From Argentina anserina (taxonomy: Eukaryota > Streptophyta > Magnoliopsida > Rosales > Rosaceae), in NCBI RefSeq assembly GCF_933775445.1, contig NC_065873.1, forward strand, positions 25,668,001 through 25,732,000: a DNA stretch of 64,000 nucleotides, read 5' to 3'. The position numbers and the translations under genes were made by a program. Below, piece after piece: positions 49,718 to 60,852 of the stretch (positions within the stretch are counted from its first letter, which is position 1; every line of letters starts with the position of its first letter). The notes beneath the pieces are model-generated. The model was not told the DNA's origin, ran no database searches, and saw only the letters and a list, made by a program, of their open reading frames with translations.

Positions 49718-50645
49718 CTAGCAAGCCGTAGACGGATGGGTAAAGGGGTTGAAAAGGTGAGGCTTCAACTTTTTATGATGATGATCACCAGCAATAGGGC
49801 AACTTGTATCGTTGCCAATTCTCTCACTGCAGGAAGGACACGCCGTAAGGGTGGCTGTCGGAAACTGTATGTAGAACGGGGCCGTTTGTGTTTCTTTCAT
49901 TAACTGGAGCTCTTGCAGCTCCTTGTGTAGCCTCCTGTTCTCTTCTTTGAGAGTCTCGCAGCACTTCTTTAACAGCTCGCAATCCGCTTCAGTTTGTTTC
50001 AACTTAGTCCTGCACATAACCCATGGAAATAATTAACTAATCAGACAAATCTTTCATGCATTATTATGTTTTGTCCAATGAAATAACGCACCTAGCCCTT
50101 CTGTTCTGGAACCACACTTCTACCTGTCGCGGCCGTAGATTTAGATTCTTGGCCAGCTCTAGTTTTTGTTTCTGATCATTGTAATTCATGTCATAAATAT
50201 AAACTGAGACGATTAATTAATAAGTAAGATGGATAATTATATTACGTACAGGATTGAGAGTGGTGTGTTGTTTAAAGCTGTCTTCTAATGTGGCAGATTG
50301 ATCTTTTGTAAGTCTGAGTTTCTTTCTGGGACTTCCTGCCTGATCTTCATATGGTTCTTCGCTAACTCTTTCTGTTTCTTCACCAGAACCGGTTATATCT
50401 CTGTCTGCCCTCTTTAAACTGGATGAGTTGGAAAACGATGAAACAGCTCCACTTGGAGAAGAAGAATTAGACCCTCTTGGTTCTGCCTCATCTGATGGGC
50501 CTAGCGTGAGATCAAACGACAGTAGTGGGTCGTATTTCAAGTGTGATTTTTTCTGATTTCCCTGAAGATCATGATCGTAATTGGCTGGCTTGTCATGGCA
50601 GCCTAGGCTGAGACCAAGCTCAGCGGTAACATCATCGAAAACCAT
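49718..50645 (-). CDS. HAT22: HD-Zip class II transcription factor, HAT22/HAT9 type
   Basis: Exons on the minus strand are 50645-50250, 50171-50092 and 50009-49718, joining to 255 residues. The N-terminus has an EAR-type repressor motif LGLSL (residues 10-14) and a second DLTLG. The homeodomain spans about 107-163, with recognition helix WFQNRRAR at 152-159. The leucine zipper follows from about 164. The cysteine motif of class II proteins appears as CPSCSERI, with a Ser where the family normally has CPSCE. The C-terminal [11 protein letters not shown] matches HAT22/HAT9. These nuclear proteins bind AATNATT-type sites as dimers and generally repress, acting in auxin, cytokinin, shade and chlorophyll-related responses. 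Start MVFDDV is the first in-frame ATG, with TTAAATAA (50713-50722) above it. Confidence 0.94.
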
Positions 50646-50712
50646 ATTCGAGCTAAAGATATTGAAGAGTGGGGATCGGAGTAGTACGTAGCAGAAGGTC
50701 TGCGGGAATGGG

Positions 50713-50722
50713 ATTATTTAAG
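50713..50722 (-). promoter_or_regulatory. TATA-like box of the HD-Zip gene
   Basis: CTTAAATAAT on the minus strand lies about 70 nt upstream of the ATG. It is a weak match to the TATA consensus. Confidence 0.35.
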
Positions 50723-51183
50723 CGAAGGAAATGATGAGTGACGAAACATGTAAAATGGTTTGTGGGAATTATAACAATTATTCTCCCATGTCTCTTTGTC
50801 CTCATAGGTTGACTATGTTTGACAATTCAACAAACAAATTAGTTCTCTACTAGTCTATGATAAATAGTTGCCTATGCATGTCTCTATACAACGGGTACCG
50901 GAACGTAATATAAAGCATGCGTGGAATCACATGGAATGTGGGTATACACAAGAACGCATAATCAAGAGCATGATTCTGGATTTGTTCCTTTTCATATATC
51001 CACTCTTTTTTTTTTACTTGATTTTCACTTTGTATATCTATACGTACGTAAGAGAAGTGTTTGCAACAAAATTTGAAGAGCGATTTAACGAGCTTTTGGT
51101 ATATGCACAGCTTAAAATCACACACATTTTCATGTGAGAATACGTGACAAGTAAAATAATCTCGTCCTAAAGCTAGTTTAATG
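50723..51183. other. Promoter side of the HD-Zip gene
   Basis: Overlapping frames at 50850-51137 on both strands lack family features. No other feature seen. Confidence 0.4.
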
Positions 51184-51191
51184 TCAACAAC

Positions 51192-51444
51192 CAGTGGCGG
51201 ATGCTTGAAGAGACCAGAAGGGGTTGTGGCCCCTGCGGAAGAAATTTTTTCCCCTCTACATTATAGTATAATTATAATATTATTGCTATAAATGAGGTGT
51301 AGCTGATATAATTTTGGTATAATTACATATAGTTATGGTATAATTGTCTTCTATTTATGGTATAATTGTGTATAAATTAATATTTAATTATATACTTTGA
51401 TATATATTGGCCCATCCGAAAATTTATTTCAAAATTCGCCACTG
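51192..51444. mobile_element. hAT MITE, CAGTGGCG type (253 bp)
   Basis: The ends CAGTGGCGG and TTCGCCACTG are inverted repeats, and the 8-bp duplication TCAACAAC is perfect (51184-51191 and 51445-51452). The interior repeats GGTATAATT words. Such CAGTGGCG-ended hAT MITEs are widespread in dicots. Non-coding. Confidence 0.9.
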
Positions 51445-51452
51445 TCAACAAC

Positions 51453-53004
51453 GATCCATATATTATGCATAGAAGGATCATTCTACAACTAATACTCAAG
51501 CTAGCTAGTACATAAATACTATATATATATATATTATTTCATTAGCATTATTAATCATCATATCAAATCGATTTCAAGTATCAACTATCTGTATATATGA
51601 GGCAAATGAAGGGCAGTGCTAATTGTTGCTGATGGTAAAAGATCATATAGCAGAATAGCAGATAAACCACCATAGATACTTGCACTGTCATGGGACTCAT
51701 GCCCTAGCAAAGTAGCAATATATCTGACTTTGTTAAAGAACTTGAAGAGCATCTTTTGTGAAGATGACTGATGAAAAAATGATATCAAGTTGTACGGTTA
51801 ATCCACCGACGAATCTATAAGTGCAATTCCATCTTCTGTATGTTATAATTCAAAGCATGTTAATAGTATCCTGATGAGACATTTAACCGTCAGGAGTGAT
51901 GACCTTTTTACCTCACTTTTCTCTATTTTATTTTTGGCTTTTAAACAGTGGTTTTGTTCTTGAGCATCTTTTTGCTATATCCTTCATTGACAAATTTTTT
52001 AGCTAGTGCGATCGAGAAGGAGCAGATCAGATAGGCATATCCCCATGTTGACCTTAACACAGTGGACAATCAATTAACGTTCTGGTACATAAAACATGAT
52101 TGGGAATATTGTGATTACGTTAACAAATTGTTCCTTAATCAGTATAATTCTACAATCCTAGTTGCCACGAATCTTTCATGTGTGTTCACGAATCAATCCC
52201 TGAAGCCAACACGAACAAAGGCGGCAATAGCAGGCTAGTGGAATCCGCGCGCCAATGATCTTGCATGATGAAGCATTTGAATTGATTCTAGAGAAATGAT
52301 GGATGTCAATTGTGTGAACTAAAGAAGAAGCTGAAGAACTGGAAGTACGTCTAATTATTTATAAGGCCCGGGTTCGCTGCAGATCTGAACTGATGTGTTT
52401 AAGAAGAATCTTCACTATGTTATAAAAATACAAGCTGGTCCACTTTAACTCTGTGAACTGTGGGTGAAAATTTACGATATATTAGGTTGAAACTAAGATT
52501 ACAGTTGTTTTTTCTTGATGACCGATACTATAAACTAGAAAAACTCGTGCAGGTATAAACGTTTTACTTACATTAATTACTGGTATATAGTTGATGAAAT
52601 TTTAAATCGACTATAAAACAAACTACTGGTGTATGAAAGCAAACCAGCTCAAAGAGTATATACCAGACAAGAGAAAAGTAGGGCAATGATGGGGTGATGG
52701 ATGGATGCGAGTGAGTGAGCTGGAGATAAGGTTTCAGATGTGTTGCGTCCGGGAATTAAGGCCAGCCGACCAGTCAGAGTGTGGGATGGTACTTCTTGTT
52801 TGGCTTTTCCACATATCCTCGATCCCTTTTCTTTCCTTCCATATTTCCCACACCAATTAACCTTCCCATGTCAATGAAACCTCCAGAGTCCAGCCCTCCA
52901 CCACTTTTGTCTCCATTTCTCTCCTACACCACCTTTTGATTCTAATCTGCGTAATCGCTGGTTCACTGATCATGATTAGCCAGCGAGTTGCTATCTAGCA
53001 ACAT
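51453..53004. other. Intergenic, no gene recognised
   Basis: AT-rich; only short frames. Nothing further supported. Confidence 0.4.
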
Positions 53005-53012
53005 ATGCTATA

Positions 53013-53467
53013 CAAGGGCGGATCGCCATGCAAGATTTTTCATCCCAATTTTTTTACCACGTGTATATTAGTGTTAGCCAAAAAAAAATATTTATATATG
53101 TATAGAATTAGATTTTATATATGTATTTCTCCTACATGACTTTATTCTTCTTCTTAAATTATTTAAAATTATTAAGTATAATTCTTCTAATATTCTTGTT
53201 AGTTGTTACTCTATATATTAAATTTGAAATTACAAGTATGAGTTATTACGTTTCAATCGAATCATTTTGCGAACAAAATTTGTTCGAGTATTTTAATTTG
53301 TCATTGATTTTAAGAATATTGTCCTACATTCATTTACACTTATTTTTAATTTTAAAGACTCACCGATGTCTACAGTTTGCATGATTATATATTTGTATTG
53401 GCAAATTTTTTTTTTCGTTCGGCCAATTTCAAGCCCACCCAACATTCGGATTCTAGATCCGCCCTTG
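53013..53467. mobile_element. hAT MITE, CAAGGGCGGATC type (455 bp)
   Basis: The ends CAAGGGCGGATC and GATCCGCCCTTG are a perfect 12-bp inverted pair with a perfect 8-bp duplication ATGCTATA (53005-53012 and 53468-53475). The 87-residue hydrophobic frame inside (53121-53384) is a by-product of T-rich DNA. It is related in its GGCGGATC core to the CAGTGGCG family but is a distinct family. Confidence 0.9.
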
Positions 53468-53475
53468 ATGCTATA

Positions 53476-54903
53476 ATGCTAAGGATTAATGGATTAGTAT
53501 TAGCTGTTACGTGACTCAGTTCATAACAAATTAATCTTCGTGATCATATGTATAAAATTGAGTGAAACATATAAAAATTTGGTATCTATGTATCACTTCA
53601 TATATAACTCATGAATTGCAGGCTTGCATGCAGCAGCATTACGTACGGGTGAAACCAGCTTCTACTACCAGTTTTGCTTATATATGAAACAGAATTTAAA
53701 AGAGTATAACCAGTGACGGTAGAAATTGTGATTTACTAGCCATTATAATCGTTCGTAGTGACTAGCTGGCAAAGTAGTTACCGATCGAACTTTTCACGCA
53801 CGTAAATCATCATACTTTTTCTTGAACTAATTCCATCCCATTCTATCATATAAAGGCCGGGAAAGTATATATTGAAAGAATTCGACGTTGATGCTTATGA
53901 TCTACGATGAATTGAACCATTATCTAAATACGAGCGAGGTTACAATTAATAACAACGGGACATAGATGCTAATAATATGGTAATGTCAAATCTATTGGAC
54001 ATTAAGCTATATATAGGGAACAAATTAGGAGTGGGATGGGACAACAAGAGTCTGACTCATTCATTTCCATGAATCATGAATGATCACCACGAGATGGAGA
54101 GCATCAACAAATCCAACAGATTTTTCCGAAAGCACAACCGTTGTTTGCCGCTTTACCCCACACTCGCATGAGTCGTGTTGCTTATTGAAGGCAACACGAC
54201 TGCTAATTAATCATATATAGGGCTGGGGCGAGATTATTGTTTTTGAACTGAAATCTTTTATATAACTTGGTCGAACACGATCGATGGTTTTTTGAAGGCA
54301 CATGAACCATGCATGCACGGAACCTACGTTTATCTTGGAGGGTTTTGGCAGAGGGAGACCATCACGGGTCCACACTAATATCGTAACGTAGTAGCATGTG
54401 TGCATGTTATCTAGGGGTTGTCAGTTGCTGGGTTAGGGTTTCCATGGAATGGAAGACATGTCCGTGTTGAATTTAGAGACGTAATCGATCAAATACATGT
54501 ACGGGGATCCAAATCGAAGCAGGCAGCTAACGTGTGGGTGCCCCCGTCGGTCTTCATCTCAAATTAAGGACTTTGACATGGATATATGAAATACCAGATG
54601 GGTACGTGAGGGTTTATATAGTTAATTGCTGGCTATATTTGGGCTTCAATGCGATGAACTTGGTCATAGGTACGAGCTCCTTGTTGGTACAAATGATCCT
54701 ACCATCATTATTGATCATCTATGTATTACGAAGGATATAGTTAAAATTACAGAATTATTCGAAACAAAATGATTGAATACCTGCTTGAACAAGGAGAATA
54801 GGAGATTTTGCGCTGCTCGGTTTTGGGGCAGTTGGGGTACCCATACGCTGAGGCAATGAAGCCCAAAATCAGCGCTGGCCCGGACCAATAGAACAACGCT
54901 TGA
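53476..54903. other. Intergenic, no gene recognised
   Basis: No exon with a transit peptide for the aminotransferase locus could be found here. The short frames at 54211-54906 have no recognisable features. Confidence 0.4.
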
Positions 54904-56326
54904 CACGCGCTTTTCACGCGAGTCTTTCCCAACCTAAACGGAAAACATGTCGTGTCAAACGAGGAGACGTCTACTTGTCGCCGAAGTTGGGACAATGTTG
55001 GCTTCAACAATCCTATGACTACTGATTACATGTTTACTATGAAGTGTTCTGAAGACGGCACCTTTTCCGATGGTGGGTTACATCGGTTTGGTAAAATTGA
55101 GATGCATCCAGCTGCCTGTGTTCTGAACTATGGCCAGGTAGGGTAGTTGTTACTCTTTTATGTTATCAATCATGTTGACTTTAGTCCCCAAATTTCAATT
55201 TTTGTGCTTGACTGCCTGCTATGAAAAATTTGGCACAATGTAGCTGATCAGATACTGAAATTTCACTTTTAATTTTGATGCTTCTGCTGTTTAGTGAGAT
55301 ACAAGTATTTGCTCTACATTTTCTCTGAGCCTGTGGTTGGTTCAAAATTTTCAACCACAGTGAAGACTAGTTTCTTCTGTTTTTTTTTCTAATTCAGGGA
55401 GTAATTGAGGAACTGAAAACGTACAAGAAGCTGGATAATTCGACAGTGCTGTTTCGTTTAGAGGAACATGCACTGAGGATGAGAATGGGAGCAGAGCGCA
55501 TGTGTATGCCTGCACCAAGCCACCAACTGTTGAGCAGTTTGTGGAAGCTGTAAAACTTACTGTATTGGGAAATAGACGTTGGGTAAATTTCTGACATTCT
55601 TATGTGATATCACAAGCATGAAGTGAGATTCCAAGTCTAGGTATAAGTTTATAACTCTTTATGCCTTACTTGCTATAGGTTCCCCCACCAAATAAAGGTT
55701 ATCTACTTATCAAACCACTACTCATTGGGAATGGACCTGTTCTTAGTGTTAAACCAGCTCCAGAACTCACCTTTCTCATATTTGCTGCTTCGATGGGAAA
55801 CAACTTTAAGGTAAGTTGTTATTAATTATAACCTATCTATATTTTCATACTTTCTTTGACACTAGCTGTGCATAGGGTACAAAATGTCATTTACTTTTTT
55901 GTATTTGAAAAGGACTTTCTTAGAAGGTACTTAATTCAGTAGAGCTTATGTGTTTTCTTCCTCTCTTATGGTAACAGGGGGACTGGAACCAATCAACTTA
56001 ATGGTTGAAAACTTAATCCATCGTGCAGTTCCCGGTGGAGCTGGAAGTGTTAATGCCATAGGAAATTATACTCCGGTAAACTCACACTTAGATAACATTT
56101 AGTTTCTTTTCTTAATTTGTTTTCACCATGTTGGTCTGCCTATTGCTGCCCTATGGTGAATCTACATTCTGACTGTTATTCATTAAGTTAGCTGCATTCT
56201 CAACATATAGTTTGTTCGAGTGTTTTCTTATTCCAGATAGAGAAAATATGTGTTTGCTTGGAGCTGGAATAGATGCAGTATAGTAGACAACTATATAGCT
56301 GGTTGTTCGAAATACAGTGATTGATC

Positions 56327-56520
56327 AGGATTTAAGGTTTATAGTGTCTAATTCTACACTCACATAATTTTTTTTTATCACGAAGATTTTGAAGGCACAG
56401 GAGGAAGCAAAACAGGATTAAAGATTTAAAGTGTCCAAGGCTACACTCACATAAAATTTATTATTTTTTTATTTTTTTTATCATGAAGATTTTGAAGGCA
56501 CAGGAGGAAGCAAAAGCAGG
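56327..56520 (+). repeat. Tandem duplication of intron end plus exon start in the BCAT pseudogene
   Basis: The phrase GATTTAA...CTACACTCACATAA...AGATTTTGAAGGCACAGG occurs twice about 100 bp apart, starting near 56331 and 56423. Both carry the acceptor and the first dozen codons of exon 5. The first copy breaks off at GCAAAACAGG; the second continues as the real exon. Confidence 0.75.
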
Positions 56521-56646
56521 TGGCTTTTCTGATGTTTTATACCTTGGTTCTGTTCACAACAGATATGTTGAACAGACTTCGGTGGCTAACATCTTTGTAG
56601 TGAAGGTACATGAGTTGAACTGTTGAAGTAGTATATGGTTGAAGAA

Positions 56647-59227
56647 TGTAACGACCTTAAAATTTTGAGCATAAAAACTCAAAATATTAAAGTCGTACAA
56701 CACTAAAACAATTTCAACGAATCGAAATCGTTTAAATGCACAGCGGATCATTACTGAGTTCACAATACAACTCAGACAACCAATTATTACAAACCCAATT
56801 TATAATTTAACATTACATAAAATGGAAATGTATAATCCTCACAAGAAAGTCGCACAAAATCCTCACACAAGCTGGAAGTAAATATCTTCAAGTCATCTGA
56901 GCGGTCCGTCAATTCCCGCTAATCCACACCTGCGGAGTATCCACTACACCATCGAATTGGTGCACCGGGATTGTAAACACAAAACCGGTAAGCTTTACAG
57001 CTCGTATGAGTAAAAACAACAATAAAACTCGCATATCAATATATACGGAAATTCACAAAAACATCAAATATAAATGCACTCATGAGTCGATGGACGGCCC
57101 GTCTGGTTGTCCAAAATATGAAAACGAAAGTGCTCATGAGAAATTGGGCAACCCTTATGGTTACCCAAATGCATTTATAATACGGGTACTAATGAACGCT
57201 GGTACACATCTGTTACCCCTCACGTAGTACACCGCCGATATTGGGCAACCACCTGCTACCCAACATCCAAAAATATGAGTACTCATGAGCCGATAACCAC
57301 CTGTTACCTCACATGCAGTATTCCGGCAGACAGACTAGAGCCCTAACTGTATCGTAACTTTCGCCCGGCCAAAGGCTAGGTTTCGACTTGCCAAACACGT
57401 ACAATAATCTCACATCATATTGTACAAAAATCAAGTCCGAAGACAAATTAACATTTTAACAATCTCCATGTTAAAATCACGTACAATAATCTCACATCAT
57501 ATTGTACAAAAATCAAGTCCGAAGACAAATCAACATTTTAACAATTTCCATGTTAAAATCAGGTACAATAATCACACATCATATTGTACAAATCAAAATC
57601 ACATGCTCGATATACAATCTCGTCATCAAAATGACATCATCACTTAAATCATAACAGTATATTATATAGCAAACTATATATATATGTACCTATTTACCAT
57701 TTATACAATATATATATATATATAATCCGCTATATCATATACATGTCATATTTCATAAACACGTCCGAAGATAAAACATTTTAACAAACACCATGTTAAA
57801 ACCACGTACAATAATCACACCTCATATTGTACAAATTAAATCACATGCTCAATATTTAATTCTCGTCATCGAAATGACAAATTCCAATGAATTCATAACA
57901 GTATATAATATAGCAAACTATATATATATATATACTTATTACCATTTATACAATATATATGTAATCCACTATATCGTATACATGTCGTAATAAAATATTA
58001 AAAACTCTTGCAACATCTTGAATCTCCACAAGGGTAGATTCGTAAATATGTGAGATTTTACTCACCTTCCTTCCTGCGTGTAACTTCCACGACACTGAAA
58101 GTAATTTCCTCACTCGTTTCGTCAGTCACCTAATAGCATGATAAATGCTTAGAAAATGATACTTAAAATATCAGGTGACGATTTCAGCACAGTTAAATGT
58201 TGTTCATAAAACATTGTTCACAGAACACTGTTCATGTTTTACTAATCACTGTTTTTACTAAACCACTGTTCACAGGTACTGTTTACCATATCACTGTTCA
58301 CATATACTGTTTAGCCGAATCACTGTTCACATTTACTGTTACATATCACTATTCACAGGACTATTCATGCGTCGTTACTGTTCACCGACCGCCACCAATC
58401 ATCACCAAATTTTACCACCACAACCTAAACAACATTTCCAACAACTTTCTAGTTGACACCAAGGTCTAAATCCAAGCCTAAACAGTCTAAACGACGAAGA
58501 ACATAAATTCGGCACTTTTCACAAACCCTAGAAATTGAAATTCTTGATTCGGGTACTTACACTTCGATTTGACTCGATCCCTTTTGTGGGAATGTTGCTG
58601 GGACTTAGACAAGCAAAAACCCCCAAGAATCTCGAGCTATGGTGGCCGGAGGAGGCGGCGCCAACACAACAGAAACTTCCGGCAGTTGCTGCACCGTGTG
58701 TGGTTGTCGCCGGAGTGCAAGGCGTAGCCCAAAAGATGGAGATCGTCGAGCCCGTCAGTTTGATAGGTGACACGACACGAGGCGACGTCGGATGGTGGAG
58801 AAATCGGCCGGAGAAGATTTTTGGGTCGGGGGAACAGTACCCGAGATTTTTTTGGAAAAAAAAACTGATTTTCTGATTTCTAATCTCCTCTCATTCCTTT
58901 TATACTATTTCCAAAATCGGAACCAAACTTCTGTTACTAACAACTTCCACATACGACATCCGATTAAAGCGTGCTGCGCGTCTACGAATTAGTATTGACG
59001 AATTCTACGACATTCGTGAAGGAAGTTTCCTGAAAAGAGTGACGAATTAAAAGTCGACTCTTGGGTCAAATGAACTTAATCAAATAACACACCTTTGGCT
59101 CTTGAAACCAATTTCTACTTCGAACAACGACAAAATAAAAGGCGTAAAATGTGAATTTAATCAAATTATCATTCCCTTAATTTCTGATAAATTAAAAGAA
59201 ATGATATTAAAAATTTGGGTTATTACA
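56647..59227 (-). mobile_element. Large solo LTR 2, same family as LTR 1 (2581 bp)
   Basis: On the plus strand it starts TGTAACGACCT and ends GGGTTATTACA; the flanks are AAGAA (56642-56646) and AGGAA (59228-59232), a 5-bp duplication with one mismatch. Read on the minus strand it has a TATA box (TATAAAAG, 58904-58897) 323 bp from its start, the same spacing as in LTR 1. It shares long stretches with LTR 1, notably around 57340-57420. The GC-rich part behind the TATA box (about 58540-58830) does not match that of LTR 1. Frames within it are not genes. It interrupts intron 5 of the BCAT pseudogene in antisense. Confidence 0.8.
58200..58390 (-). repeat. CACTGTTCAC-type short repeats in solo LTR 2
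   Basis: The words ACTGTTCACA, CACTGTTCAC and TACTGTTTA recur about ten times. LTR 1 has only a short version (38585-38660), so the array expanded after the copies separated. Confidence 0.7.
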
Positions 59228-60201
59228 AGGAACTTGTGAGACTATCATCTATTTGATTGTATACAGGTTGATTAATGTTATTCTTTTTCTTAAAATGAAC
59301 TCTTATACAGGACAAAATTATCTCCACTCCAGCATTGGAAGGGACAGTTTTACCTGGCGTGACACGCAAAAGCATAATTGAAATTGCTCACAGCCAAGGG
59401 TACCCTGTATGTGTTCCAGGTGACAATCGTAGATGAGTGGTTGACAATTAAGATTCTCAAAAAGTCCATTCTAGCGAGGTCTCTGCTGCTAGATACTTCT
59501 TGTCCTCATATTTCCTTAGTTCTATTTAGTCATCAATCTGCAGCTAGTTCAGCTGGAATACTTGAACCACAGGTTTATAGTTCCAGCTTAGTTATAAATT
59601 GTATGGTTCCTGTATACCTCAATAGACTTGTCTTAGTTGGCTGCACTGTGTGATTGGTACATTTATGTTGTTTTTTGTTCCTTTTGGATGATCATTTGAG
59701 TATGATCAACAGATGAAGTATTTTATTTTATGTTTTGTTTTGGGGTTAATCAGCAATACTATTGATTGCTGATATTTGTTAAATCATAATACAAGGAAAA
59801 CAAATATGATTATCTAAGTAGAATACTTGGAGTATAGTACGAGATTTTGGCCACGGGCAAGTTCAAATTATGAGTTTTTCTTTACATGCATCCAAAACCA
59901 GGTTGAGGAGCGCCCTTTGTCGATTGAAGAAATGCTAGAAGCTGAAGAAGTGTTATGTACCGGCAGTGCTGTCTGTTTATCACCTATAGGCAGCATAGCT
60001 TACTTGGGCAAAAGGTGATCTTCTCAAACTGGTTCCCTAATGGACGAAATTATTGTAGAGCTAATAAACTCTTCGTTTTGCAGGGTACATTACAAAGAAC
60101 CCGGACCAGGTGGAGTTTTTGAGCAACTGTATCAGGCTCTTTCAAATATACAGATGGGTCTTGCAGACGACGATAGGGGTTGGACAGTAACCTTGAAGTA
60201 G

Positions 60202-60613
60202 CCAAATTACCGTGATAAACTGTACACAAAAACTTCCATTTGTAAACAATGAATAGACGTTTCTGTAGTCAATGTAGCCATCTATGTGAAGATTCTGCGA
60301 TGGAAAAATGTTAGGTGGCTCTTTCATATAGGTGTGGCTTATGTTATAGCTTCATCATGTGGCCGCCAACCACGTCGTACTATGAACGGCATCCTCCTCC
60401 CAAGGTCAAGGAGTATCAGTTTGGAAGGCGTCAACGTCGACTACCAATTACCGCTACTTTATTTCAAGTTTTCAACCACGGTGACCTTACGTATGTGGAG
60501 GACTTCGAGCTCATGAAGTTTCAACTTTCAACTACAAAATTAATTGGTCTGTTCTTTTCCTCATCGTTCATGTGACTTGGCAATTGCATCCTCATCGTTC
60601 CAAACTGTCATAG
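60202..60613. other. 3' flank of the BCAT pseudogene
   Basis: An open frame at 60315-60575 (86 residues) contains a soluble-looking stretch but no domain I recognise. It ends just before the copia LTR. Confidence 0.4.
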
Positions 60614-60845
60614 TGTTGAATTTGTGACAGGAAAATGAAGAACAAGAATGAGAAGTTGAGATGGATTTTCTCTCATATGTTTTATAAATGAAGCAAAGCT
60701 ACACCTATATATACACAAAAACGAGAAGGTTACAATTACTCCAAGATTAAGCAGCACACAAATGTGGACTATACAACACAGATATTAAACACCACCTTAT
60801 CTTCAATCACTCCCAACTGCATTAACATACACAACTCTTTCAACA
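60614..60845 (-). mobile_element. Copia LTR (3' LTR of the element)
   Basis: The 232-bp segment starts TGTTGAATTTG and ends CTCTTTCAACA, so its ends are the inverted pair TGTTGAA/TTCAACA. On the minus strand it directly follows a polypurine tract (GAGGGGGAG, 60855-60847). A TATATATACAC box lies inside. Its partner LTR is outside the window, so the target duplication cannot be checked (left flank CATAG). Confidence 0.75.
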
Positions 60846-60852
60846 CTCCCCC

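Larger units (their letters stand above)
54904..60201 (+). pseudogene. BCAT: Branched-chain amino acid aminotransferase pseudogene
   Basis: Eight exon-like blocks match plant BCAT in order: 54904-55137, 55398-55582, 55679-55810, 55978-56075, 56489-56605, 59311-59406, 59902-60014 and 60084-60201. Intact members convert branched-chain amino acids and 2-oxo acids with PLP in mitochondria or plastids. Recognisable pieces include WDNVGFNNPMTTDYM, MGAERMCMP, PGGAGSVNAIGNY, LYLGSVHNRYVEQTSVANIF and MGLADDDRGWTV. Damage: no in-frame ATG or transit peptide upstream; exon 2 is 185 nt with a frame break near 55511-55520; exon 4 begins with a 1-nt frame loss that meets a stop; the expected PLP-binding Lys before IGNY is two residues upstream an Asn codon (56052-56054); part of exon 5 is duplicated; and a 2.6 kb LTR lies in intron 5. 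The last four blocks remain open with good splice sites, so decay is recent. Confidence 0.85.

Noticed and set aside
53121..53384. 87-residue hydrophobic frame resembling a membrane protein
   Set aside because: It lies wholly inside a hAT MITE and comes from T-rich DNA.
58528..58876. Overlapping frames of 81 and 113 residues on both strands
   Set aside because: They lie in the GC-rich core of solo LTR 2, and neither has a recognisable domain.
60315..60575. 86-residue frame downstream of the BCAT pseudogene
   Set aside because: No family recognised and no supporting gene structure.
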